From positions 1-60,377 of the forward strand of contig CANPXT010000009.1 in assembly GCA_947586835.1 (NCBI GenBank): a stretch of DNA of 60,377 nucleotides, written 5' to 3'. The notes below the pieces were generated by a model. It was not told the DNA's origin. It worked only from the letters and a program-made list of their open reading frames with translations, and ran no database searches. This DNA is from an uncultured Alphaproteobacteria bacterium. Its GTDB lineage: Bacteria > Pseudomonadota > Alphaproteobacteria > CAAHEQ01 > UBA3637. Shown here piece by piece: positions 9,259 to 18,682 of this stretch; within the stretch, counting starts at the first letter, position 1, and the number at the start of each line of letters is the position of its first letter. The translations under genes and the position numbers were made by a program.

Positions 9259-11217
9259 ATGCAAAAAGCACACTTTTATTTTTTAACAGGTGTTCTGGGT
9301 TTCTTATGCTTTGCGCAGGAAGCTACGGCACAAATGCAAACATCTTATGAGAACGGTACGCCACCGTATCGTTTGACCGGCAGTCGGGTAGCACCGATGC
9401 ATCCCGTTCAAACAGAACAACGTAAGGCACAAATAAAAGCAGCCGTTCAAGGAAGTCCCAAATCCGAAAGGCTCAATCAAACGCAAAAACAGTTGATACG
9501 TGAACGCGCCGTGAAAAGAGAGCAATTAAATATTCAAAAACAAAAATCATTGCCTGAGAAGGGTTCTGATACTTGGGAAAAGACAAAAGATGTTACAGCC
9601 GAAAAATGGAGCGATGTGAAAGACGCTACAGCCGATACTTGGGAAAAGACGAAAGATGTCACAGCCGAAAAATGGAGCGATGTGAAAGATGCCACAGCCG
9701 ATACTTGGGAAAAGACGAAAGATGTCACAGCCGAAAAATGGCAAGATGTTAAAGAAGGTACCAAAGAAAAATGGCAAAATATGACAGAAACAAATGAAGA
9801 AAAGGCATCGCGCCTTCATCAAAAGGCACTGCAAAAAACACACGATGTTCATCATCCCGTCAAAGGGGCTGCACATAAGAAAATACCAATTAAGCCGGTC
9901 GTGAAAGAGTCCGGCAAGCCTTTATCTCTTTGGCAGAATATTAAAGGCAGAAACGGTGGTGATGTTTTGAAAAATAATGTTGATGTGCCGGAAAATACGT
10001 GCTTGAACGGAAAATCCGGCGGTGATGTGCCGGTATTAGGTGCCGATGAAACAACGCATCCGGTTCCGATTGTACATGGTAAAACGGCACGCGGCAGAAA
10101 GGCAACAAGTCCTTCTTTTTTAAGTCGTGCCGATAAAGATGTCAACAGTTGGGCTAATGCTTATGCACAAGCAAAAAACGAATTGTTGAAAGAAACGGGC
10201 TTATCTTATACGTTAGATGTTTCTTTAATGGGACAACGCGGAGCGCCTTCGGGACACATTACTCCGTGGCAAACACAATATTACGGTGCCGCCACTTGGG
10301 ATATGTTTCAGTCGGATACATGGGGTAGCGGTTCTGCCAACTTGGCATATGAGTTGGTGCGTTATTGGAACGGAAACGGGGCCGAACTCGGCAGCAATAT
10401 CGGTGTTGTAACGCCTTTAAATGATTATACGGCAAAAGCGAACTATTTTTATGAGTTGAGTTACACACATCAAATGCCGGGTAAGTTAAATTGGCTCAGC
10501 GTAACGCTTGGTCAGTTTCCGATGTATAATTTTGACGGTACGACTTACGATTCAAACCAACAAATTAACTTTGTCAACGAATCCTTTGCACAAAACGCCA
10601 CAAGTACTTATCCGTCTGCCAGTTTGGGCGGTTATTTAACTCTTTCACCGGATCCGTTTTGGAGCATATCTGTCGGCGGACAAGATGCGCGTAATATTGA
10701 CGGAAATAATATTTCCACGAATCACTGGGGTAAAAAATTTACCTCGTTTATCAGTGGAACGATTAACCCGAAGAATAAATTGGGGCAGGCAACTTTAAGT
10801 GTTTTGCTTTATAACCAACCGTCGGTTGATGAACAGCCGGAAAAAACACGCGGATGGAGCGTGAATGCACAACAGAATATGGGTAAAAAATTGGCAATCT
10901 TTATGCGTGCTAATGGCGTGAATAAAGGTGTAAACGGTATCAGTCAGTCGTATGTGCTGGGTGGTGTTTATAATAACCCGCTTAATCGAAACGCATTGGA
11001 TCAAATCGGCTTTGCCGGAGCCGTGAATAAGCTGGATAAAGGGGTAAACGGTGCAGGTTCGCGCTCGGTTGAAAATATGTTGGAAGCTTATTGGGCGTGG
11101 GGAATCAGCTCGTTTATGACAATCACGCCGGATGTGCAGTTTTACATTAATCCCGGTTTGAATCAAAAATCGAATACGGCGACGGTTGCCTCCATTCGCG
11201 CAACAATGATGTTCTAG
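9259..11217 (+). CDS. OprB-like outer-membrane porin with N-terminal tandem repeats
   Basis: A 652-residue exported protein. A signal peptide (about residues 1-25, ending ATA-QM) is followed by a charged region of roughly 260 residues. This includes three 22-residue repeats of the form DTWEKTKDVTAEKWSDVKDA (residues about 104-169), which resemble LEA/apolipoprotein-like amphipathic helices. The C-terminal half has the alternating aromatic pattern of a beta-barrel, WDMFQSDTWGSGSANLAYELV onward resembling carbohydrate-selective OprB porins, and the protein ends in phenylalanine as barrel proteins do. The barrel is probably a sugar or solute porin. The repeat region would sit in the periplasm and could span toward peptidoglycan. 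A hairpin follows the stop codon. Confidence 0.8.
   Translation: MQKAHFYFLTGVLGFLCFAQEATAQMQTSYENGTPPYRLTGSRVAPMHPVQTEQRKAQIKAAVQGSPKSERLNQTQKQLIRERAVKREQLNIQKQKSLPEKGSDTWEKTKDVTAEKWSDVKDATADTWEKTKDVTAEKWSDVKDATADTWEKTKDVTAEKWQDVKEGTKEKWQNMTETNEEKASRLHQKALQKTHDVHHPVKGAAHKKIPIKPVVKESGKPLSLWQNIKGRNGGDVLKNNVDVPENTCLNGKSGGDVPVLGADETTHPVPIVHGKTARGRKATSPSFLSRADKDVNSWANAYAQAKNELLKETGLSYTLDVSLMGQRGAPSGHITPWQTQYYGAATWDMFQSDTWGSGSANLAYELVRYWNGNGAELGSNIGVVTPLNDYTAKANYFYELSYTHQMPGKLNWLSVTLGQFPMYNFDGTTYDSNQQINFVNESFAQNATSTYPSASLGGYLTLSPDPFWSISVGGQDARNIDGNNISTNHWGKKFTSFISGTINPKNKLGQATLSVLLYNQPSVDEQPEKTRGWSVNAQQNMGKKLAIFMRANGVNKGVNGISQSYVLGGVYNNPLNRNALDQIGFAGAVNKLDKGVNGAGSRSVENMLEAYWAWGISSFMTITPDVQFYINPGLNQKSNTATVASIRATMMF
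9568..9765 (+). repeat. Three tandem 66-bp repeats inside the porin gene
   Basis: Units begin at 9568, 9634 and 9700, each starting GATACTTGGG. Copies 1 and 2 differ only at scattered third-codon positions; copy 3 diverges in its last third. The 66-bp unit is a multiple of three, so copy-number change would keep the frame. Confidence 0.95.
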
Positions 11218-11225
11218 TTGATTTC

Positions 11226-11260
11226 AACGGCGGATAAAAAAATCTTACCCGCCGTTTAAA
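11226..11260. terminator. Hairpin after the porin gene
   Basis: An 8-bp perfect stem (AACGGCGG against CCGCCGTT) with a 15-base AT-rich loop lies just downstream of the porin stop codon. The trailing T run is short, so termination strength is uncertain. Confidence 0.6.
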
Positions 11261-11277
11261 ATGGAAAAACATTAAAA

Positions 11278-12231
11278 ATGTTCAATCGGATCATTCAATT
11301 TATCAGTTTTTTCTTTTTCGGATTGGCTCTTTGGTTAATTATCAAAGAGGTTGAAAAAGTCGGCTTGGAAAAAGTATGGCAACTCATGAGTTCAACACCG
11401 CTTTGGGTTTTATTGATTGCCGGTTTTTTTGTTATTGCAGATTATGTTGCATTGGCGTGTTACGATGTGTTGTCATTGGATTATATTCGGTATAAATTGC
11501 CGTTTCGAACCGTTTTTAAAACGTCTGCCATCGGGTTTGCCGTCAGTAATACGGTCGGACATGCTTTTATTTCGGGCGGTGCCGTTCGATATTTGTTTTA
11601 TACGCCGTTGGGACTGTCGCGCGCACAAGTTTTATTACTTATTGCTTTTGAAACGTTAACGCTTTTTATGGGTATGGGAGTGATTTATGTGATTGCCACA
11701 CTTTTATTGCCGTTCACGCCGGCACTGACCGATCAATCGCATTTGATAACATATTACGGTATTTCGTTTTTAATCGTATGTGCCTTTTCGGTTTATTGGT
11801 TTTGGGTTATTAAGTCAAAACGTGCCTTTAAAATCAGCGGTGTTACCCTGAAAGCGCCTTCCGAAAAATTGACCGGAGTTCAGTTGCTGCTTGGTTTTGC
11901 AGATAACTTTTTGGTTTCATTGGTGTTTTATAGTGTACTTCGTTATCATCTCGAAACGCCGTTTCTGCCGGTGTTTATTGTTTATACCATTGCGCAAATA
12001 ACGGCGTTGGTTTCGCAAGTACCGGGCGGATTAGGCGTGTTTACATCATTGTTTTTATTGCTTTTTCCGCATGCACTGGCAGAAAAGGGTGCCGTTTTGG
12101 CGAGTTTGTTTGTTTATCGGGTTCTTTATTTCATTATTCCCTTTTTATCAGCATTAATTTATTTAGGAATTTATTTATTGAAAACGCATTTTTTAAAAGG
12201 TAAAACAAAAACGGTTCAGCACATTCAATAA
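11278..12231 (+). CDS. YbhN/UPF0104-type integral membrane protein
   Basis: A 317-residue protein with about eight hydrophobic segments, matching the lysylphosphatidylglycerol synthase transmembrane-region (UPF0104/YbhN/AglD) family. The segment SNTVGHAFISGGAVRYLFY (about residues 89-107) corresponds to a conserved polar loop of that family, and SQVPGGLGVFTSLFL lies near residues 240-254. Family members flip or transfer lipids or are of unknown function; only the membrane domain is present here, without the soluble aminoacyl-transferase domain. It is a separate unit after the porin hairpin. Confidence 0.8.
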   Translation: MFNRIIQFISFFFFGLALWLIIKEVEKVGLEKVWQLMSSTPLWVLLIAGFFVIADYVALACYDVLSLDYIRYKLPFRTVFKTSAIGFAVSNTVGHAFISGGAVRYLFYTPLGLSRAQVLLLIAFETLTLFMGMGVIYVIATLLLPFTPALTDQSHLITYYGISFLIVCAFSVYWFWVIKSKRAFKISGVTLKAPSEKLTGVQLLLGFADNFLVSLVFYSVLRYHLETPFLPVFIVYTIAQITALVSQVPGGLGVFTSLFLLLFPHALAEKGAVLASLFVYRVLYFIIPFLSALIYLGIYLLKTHFLKGKTKTVQHIQ

Positions 12232-12333
12232 TTCATTTGTTTGCGATTACCTTTTATGTAAGATATTGAAAAATTTAAAAATTATTTATAATAAATCAAT
12301 TTTGTTTATTTTTTAATAAATTGTCCTTTTTGA

Positions 12334-12362
12334 TTGACAAAAATAATTTCTTTTTTTATGAT
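12334..12362 (+). promoter_or_regulatory. Strong promoter of the CsoR/FrmR-type regulator
   Basis: TTGACA-N17-TATGAT, about 47 bases before the start codon at 12410. A regulator of this family would normally also bind its own promoter, but no clear G/C-tract operator is visible here. Confidence 0.75.
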
Positions 12363-12409
12363 AAAGTTGTTCAATCAATCGGATTGAAGGGTAATAAAAG
12401 GAAAAAAAC

Positions 12410-12697
12410 ATGAAAATATTGTCGAAACAAAAAGAGACGACACCGATGTCGCAATTATCGAAATTAAATCGGGTTATCGGACAAATCGAAGGGATTAAGC
12501 GCATGTTAGAAACAGGGCGTTCCTGTTCCGATGTGTTAACACAGTTACGTTCCGTGCGCGGTGCGGTTAAATCTGTTGAAAGCAATTTATTGAATATGTT
12601 TTTAAAAGAATATATTTGTCGTCCGTTTGAAAAGGAAAAAGAGCGTGAAAAAGCGTTAAAAGAAGTGAGTGAGCTTTTTTCACGGTTTGAAAATTAA
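12410..12697 (+). CDS. CsoR/FrmR/RcnR-family transcriptional regulator with altered sensor residues
   Basis: A 95-residue all-helical repressor of the DUF156 (CsoR/RcnR/FrmR) family. The core SQLSKLNRVIGQIEGIKRMLE, followed by CSDVLTQLRSVRGAVKSV, is clear. The first sensor Cys is retained (GRSCSDV). The position of the conserved His in the second helix (ESHIR in FrmR) is occupied by Phe (NMFLK), and the nearest second Cys (YIC) is displaced relative to the CsoR Cys. Metal sensing of the canonical Cys-His-Cys kind is therefore unlikely; a thiol, persulfide or aldehyde signal is possible (inference). An alternative start exists at the in-frame ATG 36 bases downstream, but AAGGAAAAAAAC before 12410 supports the upstream start. 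Confidence 0.88.
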   Translation: MKILSKQKETTPMSQLSKLNRVIGQIEGIKRMLETGRSCSDVLTQLRSVRGAVKSVESNLLNMFLKEYICRPFEKEKEREKALKEVSELFSRFEN

Positions 12698-12723
12698 CGA
12701 TTTATTTAAGTATTTTTTATCAT

Positions 12724-13284
12724 TTATTTGCGCATTTTATACACGGGTATTCCCAAATTGAGTGTCGGTTTTATGGCTTTGACAAGGTGTAAATGATTGA
12801 CGGGATAAAGTTCCGTAATCACAACGCAAGAATCGCTGATTTCACGGGAAAGTTTTAAGCCCACACGTTCCTGCATGGTTTTTAACAGATAACAAAAAAC
12901 AATATCGGCTTTTTCACAGGAATAATTCATAAAGTTTTGTTTATGCCATTCAATATTTTTTAATTTTCGTGCGCGAAACAGTGAGAGAAGAATTAAAATC
13001 CAATCATATTCAATGCCGATAAAGTGATGTTCGGGAAATTCTCTTGCCAAGGGCAGTAACAAAGAGCCGCTGCCGCTTCCCAAATCAATGACCGTCATTT
13101 GTTTATCGGCTTTTTCAAGTTCTTCACGGGCCAAATCAAGCATATGTTTTTTTGATTTTCCCATACTGGGCACAAAAGGCGCAAACATGCCGAACCGACC
13201 TTTCAGCAAAGAATAAACGGAATAAAAAATATATAAAAGAGCACCGTATCCGATTAAAAGAATTAAAAAAATAAAATATTTCAT
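12724..13284 (-). CDS. Membrane-anchored class I SAM-dependent methyltransferase
   Basis: A 186-residue protein with one N-terminal membrane segment (about 3-27) and a short Rossmann-fold methyltransferase domain. The SAM-binding motif is VIDLGSGSGSLLLPLA (about residues 64-79), with GIEYDW as the acidic end of the second strand. The domain is shorter than most methyltransferases, and the substrate-recognition part is minimal. The substrate is unknown. It has its own promoter at 13308-13336 and ends 26 bases from the convergent regulator gene. Confidence 0.78.
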   Translation of the reverse strand: MKYFIFLILLIGYGALLYIFYSVYSLLKGRFGMFAPFVPSMGKSKKHMLDLAREELEKADKQMTVIDLGSGSGSLLLPLAREFPEHHFIGIEYDWILILLSLFRARKLKNIEWHKQNFMNYSCEKADIVFCYLLKTMQERVGLKLSREISDSCVVITELYPVNHLHLVKAIKPTLNLGIPVYKMRK

Positions 13285-13307
13285 AAAATCATTCCTTATT
13301 TTATATT

Positions 13308-13336
13308 AAATTAACAAAGCTCTTATTTTCTGTCAA
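13308..13336 (-). promoter_or_regulatory. Promoter of the methyltransferase gene
   Basis: Reading leftward, TTGACA and TAATTT are separated by 17 bases, about 24 bases before the start codon. Confidence 0.55.
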
Positions 13337-13384
13337 GTAAAGATTCTGCAAATAATAAAATATTTTAAAATCATATAAAAAAGA

Positions 13385-13413
13385 TTGATTTTAATTGAAG
13401 AATCTGCTATTTT
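13385..13413 (+). promoter_or_regulatory. Promoter of the YwqK-repeat/chromate transporter operon
   Basis: TTGATT-N17-TATTTT, followed by a ribosome binding site AAAGGAG nine bases before the ATG at 13441. Confidence 0.55.
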
Positions 13414-13440
13414 ATTATCAATTTTATAAAAGGAGTTTTC

Positions 13441-15552
13441 ATGAATAAAGTTTTAAATATGGCTTTAATGGGCGGTTTGCTTTTAAGTACGGCATCTGTT
13501 GAAGCGCAAGTTGTCAGTAATGCGGCAGCGTTGCGCGAAGCAGCAAAAATTCAACCGACTCGCGCCGTGCGTCCCCTTTCTTCCGGATCTTTATCGGCTT
13601 CCGTTATCGGACAGGTTCCTCCTGCGGGGCAGTCAATTCCCGTTCATCAAATTAAGGAACCGACTCAAATGGTTATGCCGGGTGCCAACGGTACCTTTGT
13701 ACCCGCAACCATTGTGAAAACACCTGATGCATCTTCAAAAACGGGGCAGGGCGTTGCAACTTTGGTGCCGTCGCCGAATGTCAGTTTAGCGCCTGTTTTG
13801 CAAAAAGCGCCGTTAGTCAAGCCGGAAGATAATGTTGTTTTAAGCAGTATCACGCCGGATATTGCTCAAAATGAGCCGACAGGTTTTAAGCCGGTGGTCA
13901 ATATCGCTTCAACACCCGGCAGTAATATGCAACCGGTTGCCCCCGATGATAAGAAAATGAAATTGCCGACTTTTACCAAAGATGAAATTTTCTTTAATAA
14001 CGGTATTTTTTATGTGAAAAACGGTAAAATGCCGCTGACAGGCATTGTGCAGGAAAAAACTAAAGAAGGAAAGCTTTTGGCAAAAACGCATTTTTTTAAC
14101 GGCTTGCCGCACGGTGAAAGTCGTACCTATTATGAGAACGGACAGGTACAAACCGTTGAAATGTATTATCAGGGACTTTTAGTTGATAAAGCTGTTTCCT
14201 ATTATGATACCGGTAAATTGCTCAATGAAACAACATTTAAAATGGGGCGTCCGGACGGTGTATCCGGTATTTATTATCCTTCGGGTCAATTGCATTTTGA
14301 AACACATTACAAAAACGGTCTGAAAGACGGAACGGACAAAGAGTTTAGCGAATCGGGGCAATTATTGTTGGAGCGTCATTTTACGAATGGAGAGTTGAAC
14401 GGTGAAGTAAAAGAATATTATCCGAACGGAAAACTGAAAGGCGAGGGAATGTTTAAACCGCAAGGACCGGAAGGAATTGTCAAAACTTATTATGAAAACG
14501 GGCAATTGCAATCGGAAGAACATTACAAAGACGGATTTAAAGAAGGAATTTCAAAGTCTTATTATGATTTCGGCGCAGTGCAACAGGAAGAAAATTACAA
14601 AGCTGATTTAATTGACGGGGTCAGTAAAGCTTATTATCCCGACGGCAGTTTGGAGAACGAAGTTTATTTTAAATCCGGCAAGCAGGAAGGTACCGCGAAA
14701 TCTTATTATCAAAACGGACAAATTAAAATGGATTTGCATTACAAAAATGATTTGCCTGACGGAGAAATGAATACTTATTTTTCGGATGGTAATTTGCAAT
14801 CGCATGTGGTAATGCGTGCCGGACAACCGTTAGGAAAATCACAGGAATATTATGAAAACGGTCAGTTGGCGATTGAAAAAACGTATGAAAACGGCGTGCA
14901 AAGCGGTCCCTTTATTGCTTATTACGAAAACGGACAAGTGCAAACGACGGCTCTTTATCAAAACGGAGTTCAAAACGGTGAGTTTGCTACCTATTATGAA
15001 AACGGGCAATTAAATACGCGTACCATTTTGAAAGATAATGTGCCGGACGGTGAGTTTAAACAATATTATCCGGACGGGAAAATTTATATTGACGCGGCAT
15101 ATGTGAACGGGCAAATGCAGGGAAAACAGCGAATTTATTATGCAAACGGTCAGTTGCAAAGTGAAGATGAGTATCTTAATAATTTATTAAACGGTGAAAG
15201 TCGCACCTATTTCGAAAACGGTGTTTTAAGAAGTATCGCGCACTTTAAGGACGGTAAAAAAGACGGAACTGCTCAAATATATGATGAAAACGGCAAGCTT
15301 GTTTTGGAAATGGAATTCAAAATGGATGAACTTTTAAAAACAAGTAAAAAGAGCGATGAAACAAGTGAATCGGTGAAAGAACCGACAAAGACGGCAGAGG
15401 TAAAAGAAACACCGAAGGAGGCGACAAAAGAAGAAAAAACAGATGAAGCTTCCAAAGCCGAAACGGTTAAAGAACCTGTTAAGATTGCAGAAGAAAAAAC
15501 CGTGTCCGAAGATAAAAAAACAGCGCAAGGAACGGCTCTGTCTCAAAAATGA
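13441..15552 (+). CDS. Exported YwqK/MORN-type repeat protein
   Basis: A 703-residue protein with a signal peptide (cleavage probably after VEA, about residue 22) and a Pro/Val/Ser-rich stretch to about residue 175. About 17 repeats of roughly 23 residues then run from about residue 195 to 625. The repeat core is YYxNGQ(L/V) followed by a charged strand and NGxxxGE, the pattern of YwqK/MORN_2 variants. The last 70 residues are Lys/Glu/Thr-rich and low-complexity. Single YwqK proteins are annotated as antitoxins, but a long exported array is more likely a structural or binding surface protein. Its stop codon overlaps the chromate transporter start (ATGA), so expression is coupled to it. Confidence 0.82.
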   Translation: MNKVLNMALMGGLLLSTASVEAQVVSNAAALREAAKIQPTRAVRPLSSGSLSASVIGQVPPAGQSIPVHQIKEPTQMVMPGANGTFVPATIVKTPDASSKTGQGVATLVPSPNVSLAPVLQKAPLVKPEDNVVLSSITPDIAQNEPTGFKPVVNIASTPGSNMQPVAPDDKKMKLPTFTKDEIFFNNGIFYVKNGKMPLTGIVQEKTKEGKLLAKTHFFNGLPHGESRTYYENGQVQTVEMYYQGLLVDKAVSYYDTGKLLNETTFKMGRPDGVSGIYYPSGQLHFETHYKNGLKDGTDKEFSESGQLLLERHFTNGELNGEVKEYYPNGKLKGEGMFKPQGPEGIVKTYYENGQLQSEEHYKDGFKEGISKSYYDFGAVQQEENYKADLIDGVSKAYYPDGSLENEVYFKSGKQEGTAKSYYQNGQIKMDLHYKNDLPDGEMNTYFSDGNLQSHVVMRAGQPLGKSQEYYENGQLAIEKTYENGVQSGPFIAYYENGQVQTTALYQNGVQNGEFATYYENGQLNTRTILKDNVPDGEFKQYYPDGKIYIDAAYVNGQMQGKQRIYYANGQLQSEDEYLNNLLNGESRTYFENGVLRSIAHFKDGKKDGTAQIYDENGKLVLEMEFKMDELLKTSKKSDETSESVKEPTKTAEVKETPKEATKEEKTDEASKAETVKEPVKIAEEKTVSEDKKTAQGTALSQK

Positions 15553-16166
15553 GAAAATCATTCAAAACAACACCTGAAAAAATAACAAAAAAAGAGCTGA
15601 TTGTTCGGTGCTGGGTTTTGTTTTATACCTTTTTTAAAATTGCCTTGTTTGTGGTTGGCGGCGGGTTGGCTATGTTACCCGTGATTGAAGAAGTTTTTTT
15701 GCGTAAATATAAATGGCTCAATAAAAAAGAAATATTGGATATGGTGATTTTAACGCAAACCGTTCCGGGGTTAATTGCCGTTAACGCATCTTTATATGTC
15801 GGATCGCGTATAGCGGGATTTATCGGGTCGGTAGCAGCCTTAATCGGCGTGATGATTCCCTCTTTAATCATTATTTGTTCGATTGCTTATTTTTTCCCTG
15901 ATTTGAGCCCGAATAATACCTATATATTAAACGGTTTTTCGGGCATTCGAGCGGCAGTGACGGGTGTTTTTGCCATAACGGCATGGCGTTTGGGAAAAGA
16001 AATTGTTCATTCCGTTTGGGACGGATTGGTAATTTTAATTTTGCTGATCTTACTGCTGGCAAATGTTTATCCGCTTTATGTGATTGTGTTTTCCATGCCG
16101 ATCGGATTCTTTTTAATTTTAAAGAAGCAAAAAAAGCTCTTATTCAAGGAGAAAAAACATGAGTAG
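15549..16166 (+). CDS. Chromate transporter, N-terminal-type half
   Basis: A 205-residue membrane protein of the CHR (ChrA) family in its short, single-domain form. The signature FFKIALFVVGGGLAMLPVIE (about 26-45) followed by VILTQTVPGLIAVNASLYVG (about 66-85) is typical. It starts inside the previous stop codon and overlaps the next gene by 8 bases. Short CHR proteins function as obligate pairs with antiparallel topology, as the neighbouring gene suggests. Substrate may be chromate, sulfate or another anion; chromate is only a family name here. Confidence 0.85.
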   Translation: MRKSFKTTPEKITKKELIVRCWVLFYTFFKIALFVVGGGLAMLPVIEEVFLRKYKWLNKKEILDMVILTQTVPGLIAVNASLYVGSRIAGFIGSVAALIGVMIPSLIIICSIAYFFPDLSPNNTYILNGFSGIRAAVTGVFAITAWRLGKEIVHSVWDGLVILILLILLLANVYPLYVIVFSMPIGFFLILKKQKKLLFKEKKHE

Positions 16167-16758
16167 TCTTTTTTTGTTTTGTCAGTTTGCCAAATTCAGT
16201 GTGGTTTTGTTCGGCGGCGGTTATATGATTATTCCGCTGTTGATGACAACTTTTGTGGAAGAAAATCCTGTTTTTTCATTAGACACATTCGGAAATTTAA
16301 TTGTTTTGTCACAAATCACACCGGGTGCCGTCAGTTTGAATACGGCAACATGGATCGGTTTTACGCAACGGGGTGTTTTAGGTGCTTTATCCGCTTCTTT
16401 GGGACTTGTGTTGCCTACCGTTTTTCTGTCGTTTTGTGCCATTACCGTTTTGGATCGCCTGGAAAAAACGCTTTTTATGCAAGGCATATTAAAAGGGGTG
16501 AGATATGCGGGTGTTGCCATGATTTCTTATGCGATTGTGTTGTTTGCGGGTATGTCGGTTTTTACACAGCCCGTTCCGTGGAAGCGCTTATATGATTTTA
16601 TAATGTCGGATACTTCTTTGCAAGGCTTTGCCGTTAATCCCATTGAAACGGTCGTAGCGGGACTTGCCTTTTTCAGTGCTTTGAAATTGCGTCTTTCCAT
16701 GATACAAATTATGATTTCGGGTGCCCTTGTCAGTATTTTGTTACATCTGATGTTTTAA
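16159..16758 (+). CDS. Chromate transporter, C-terminal-type half
   Basis: A 199-residue partner of the preceding CHR protein. It carries FSVVLFGGGYMIIPLLMTTF (about 11-30) and VLSQITPGAVSLNTATWIG (about 48-66), the same motifs in the second-half variant. Translation is coupled through an 8-base overlap with the upstream half. Together the pair makes one functional two-domain CHR transporter. Confidence 0.85.
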   Translation: MSSLFLFCQFAKFSVVLFGGGYMIIPLLMTTFVEENPVFSLDTFGNLIVLSQITPGAVSLNTATWIGFTQRGVLGALSASLGLVLPTVFLSFCAITVLDRLEKTLFMQGILKGVRYAGVAMISYAIVLFAGMSVFTQPVPWKRLYDFIMSDTSLQGFAVNPIETVVAGLAFFSALKLRLSMIQIMISGALVSILLHLMF

Positions 16759-16782
16759 TTGAAAAGAAAATCCCGAAAAAAC

Positions 16783-16811
16783 TTGATTTTTAAATGTGTT
16801 TCGGGTATAGT
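16783..16811 (+). promoter_or_regulatory. Promoter of lepA
   Basis: TTGATT-N17-TATAGT, ending about 32 bases before the lepA ATG; it partly overlaps a CCCGAAA/TTTCGGG inverted repeat. Confidence 0.55.
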
Positions 16812-16843
16812 GCCTTCATTGATCTTAAAAAAGGGTATTTTAA

Positions 16844-18646
16844 ATGTCAGATTTATCGCATATTCGCAATTTTTCCATTGTGGCTCATATTGATCACGGC
16901 AAATCTACGTTGGCGGATCGGCTTATTCAAAAATGCGGTGCCGTTTCCGATCGGGAAATGAAAGAGCAGCTTTTGGATAATATGGACATTGAACGCGAAC
17001 GGGGCATTACCATTAAGGCGCAAACCGTTCGGTTGAATTATCGGGCGCAAAACGGCGAAACATATATTCTGAATTTAATTGATACGCCGGGTCATGTCGA
17101 TTTCGGCTATGAAGTCAGTCGTTCTTTGGCGGCTTGCGAAGGATCGCTTTTGGTGGTTGACGCAACGCAGGGAGTTGAAGCGCAAACGCTTGCCAATGTT
17201 TATAAGGCGTTGGATGCTAATCATGAAATTGTGCCGATTATTAATAAAATTGATTTACCGGCGGCTGATCCCGATCGGGTTAAAATGCAAATTGAAGACG
17301 TCATCGGCATTGATGCGAGTGATGCCCCGCTGATTTCGGCAAAAACGGGAATCGGTATTGATGAAGTGTTGGAAACAATCGTTCATCGGCTGCCGGCACC
17401 GAAAGGTAATGAGGCGGCGCCTTTAAAAGCCATGTTGGTTGATTCGTGGTATGATGCGTATTTGGGCATTATTGTATTGGTGCGTGTGATTGACGGTGTT
17501 TTGAAAAAAGGCTTGTCTATTCGAATGATGGCAACAAAGGCTGTTTATAAAGTTGAGCGCTTGGGCGTTTTTACCCCCAAAATGACCGATTGCGATTCTT
17601 TGGCCGCAGGCGAACTCGGATTTATTATTTGCGGGATTAAATCTATCGGCGAAACGCGTGTCGGCGATACCATTACCGATGATAAAAATCCGACGCAAAC
17701 GGCACTTCCCGGCTTTAAACCCAGCTTATCCGTTGTGTTTTGCTCTCTGTTCCCCGTGGATATGAGTGATTATGAAAACTTAAAAGAATCATTGGGAAAA
17801 TTGCAGCTCAATGATGCCGCTTTTCAGTTTTCACCCGATAAATCAACCGCCTTGGGGCAGGGCTTTCGATGCGGCTTTTTAGGGCTTTTGCACATGGAGA
17901 TTATTCAAGAGCGGTTAAGTCGGGAGTTTAACTTGGATTTAATTACGACCGCACCGTCGGTTGCCTATAAAGTGCATTTAACGAACGGCACGGAAATTGT
18001 GACGCATAATCCCGCCGATATGCCGGATCCGAGCAGTATTGCATTTATTGAAGAACCATGGGTCAAGGCAACTATTTTAACGCCCGATGACTATTTGGGC
18101 AGTATTTTGCAACTCTGTTCCGAACGACGGGGCGTGCAAAAAGATTTAACGTATGTCGGTAATCGTGCCATGGCGGTTTATCATTTGCCGCTCAATGAAA
18201 TCGTGTTTGATTTTTATGATCGCTTGAAATCCATATCCCGCGGATATGCCAGTTTTGATTATGAAGTTTCCGATTATGAAAAAAGTGATTTGGTACGCGT
18301 GAATATTTTAGTCAACGGCGAGCAGGTTGATGCGTTGGCATTTTTAGCGCATCGTTCCCAATCGGAAAGACGCGGTCGGCAAATTTGTGAACGCTTGAAA
18401 ACACTCATTCCCCGTCATCAATTTAAAATTCCCATTCAAGCCAGCATCGGCGGTAAAATTATTGCTCGTGAAGATATTGCCGCTTTCCGAAAGGACGTTA
18501 CGGCAAAATGTTACGGAGGAGATATTACCCGAAAGCGCAAACTGTTGGAAAAGCAAAAAGAAGGCAAGAAAAAAATGCGGCAATTCGGTAATGTTGAAAT
18601 TCCGCAAAGCGCCTTTATTCAAGCTTTAAAAATCGGTGATGAATAA
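16844..18646 (+). CDS. lepA: Elongation factor 4 (back-translocating GTPase)
   Basis: A 600-residue translational GTPase of normal LepA length. G1 is [14 protein letters not shown] (about 14-27), the switch region contains [13 protein letters not shown]3 is DTPGHVDF and G4 is NKIDLPAA. The C-terminal LepA-specific domain is intact ([20 protein letters not shown], with the following [16 protein letters not shown]). It acts on stalled ribosomes. It is a single-gene unit bounded by its own promoter and a strong shared terminator. Confidence 0.97.
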   Translation: MSDLSHIRNFSIVAHIDHGKSTLADRLIQKCGAVSDREMKEQLLDNMDIERERGITIKAQTVRLNYRAQNGETYILNLIDTPGHVDFGYEVSRSLAACEGSLLVVDATQGVEAQTLANVYKALDANHEIVPIINKIDLPAADPDRVKMQIEDVIGIDASDAPLISAKTGIGIDEVLETIVHRLPAPKGNEAAPLKAMLVDSWYDAYLGIIVLVRVIDGVLKKGLSIRMMATKAVYKVERLGVFTPKMTDCDSLAAGELGFIICGIKSIGETRVGDTITDDKNPTQTALPGFKPSLSVVFCSLFPVDMSDYENLKESLGKLQLNDAAFQFSPDKSTALGQGFRCGFLGLLHMEIIQERLSREFNLDLITTAPSVAYKVHLTNGTEIVTHNPADMPDPSSIAFIEEPWVKATILTPDDYLGSILQLCSERRGVQKDLTYVGNRAMAVYHLPLNEIVFDFYDRLKSISRGYASFDYEVSDYEKSDLVRVNILVNGEQVDALAFLAHRSQSERRGRQICERLKTLIPRHQFKIPIQASIGGKIIAREDIAAFRKDVTAKCYGGDITRKRKLLEKQKEGKKKMRQFGNVEIPQSAFIQALKIGDE

Positions 18647-18682
18647 TAAATAAATTATGTTGAAAACAAGTTAAGTCGATTA

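Noticed and set aside
9304..9876. Long leftward frames under the tandem repeats of the porin gene
   Set aside because: They mirror the 66-bp repeats on the opposite strand and have no start signal; shadows of the porin gene.
16771..16805. CCCGAAA / TTTCGGG inverted repeat after the chromate transporter
   Set aside because: No T run follows and it overlaps the lepA promoter, so it is not a convincing terminator; could be a chance repeat.
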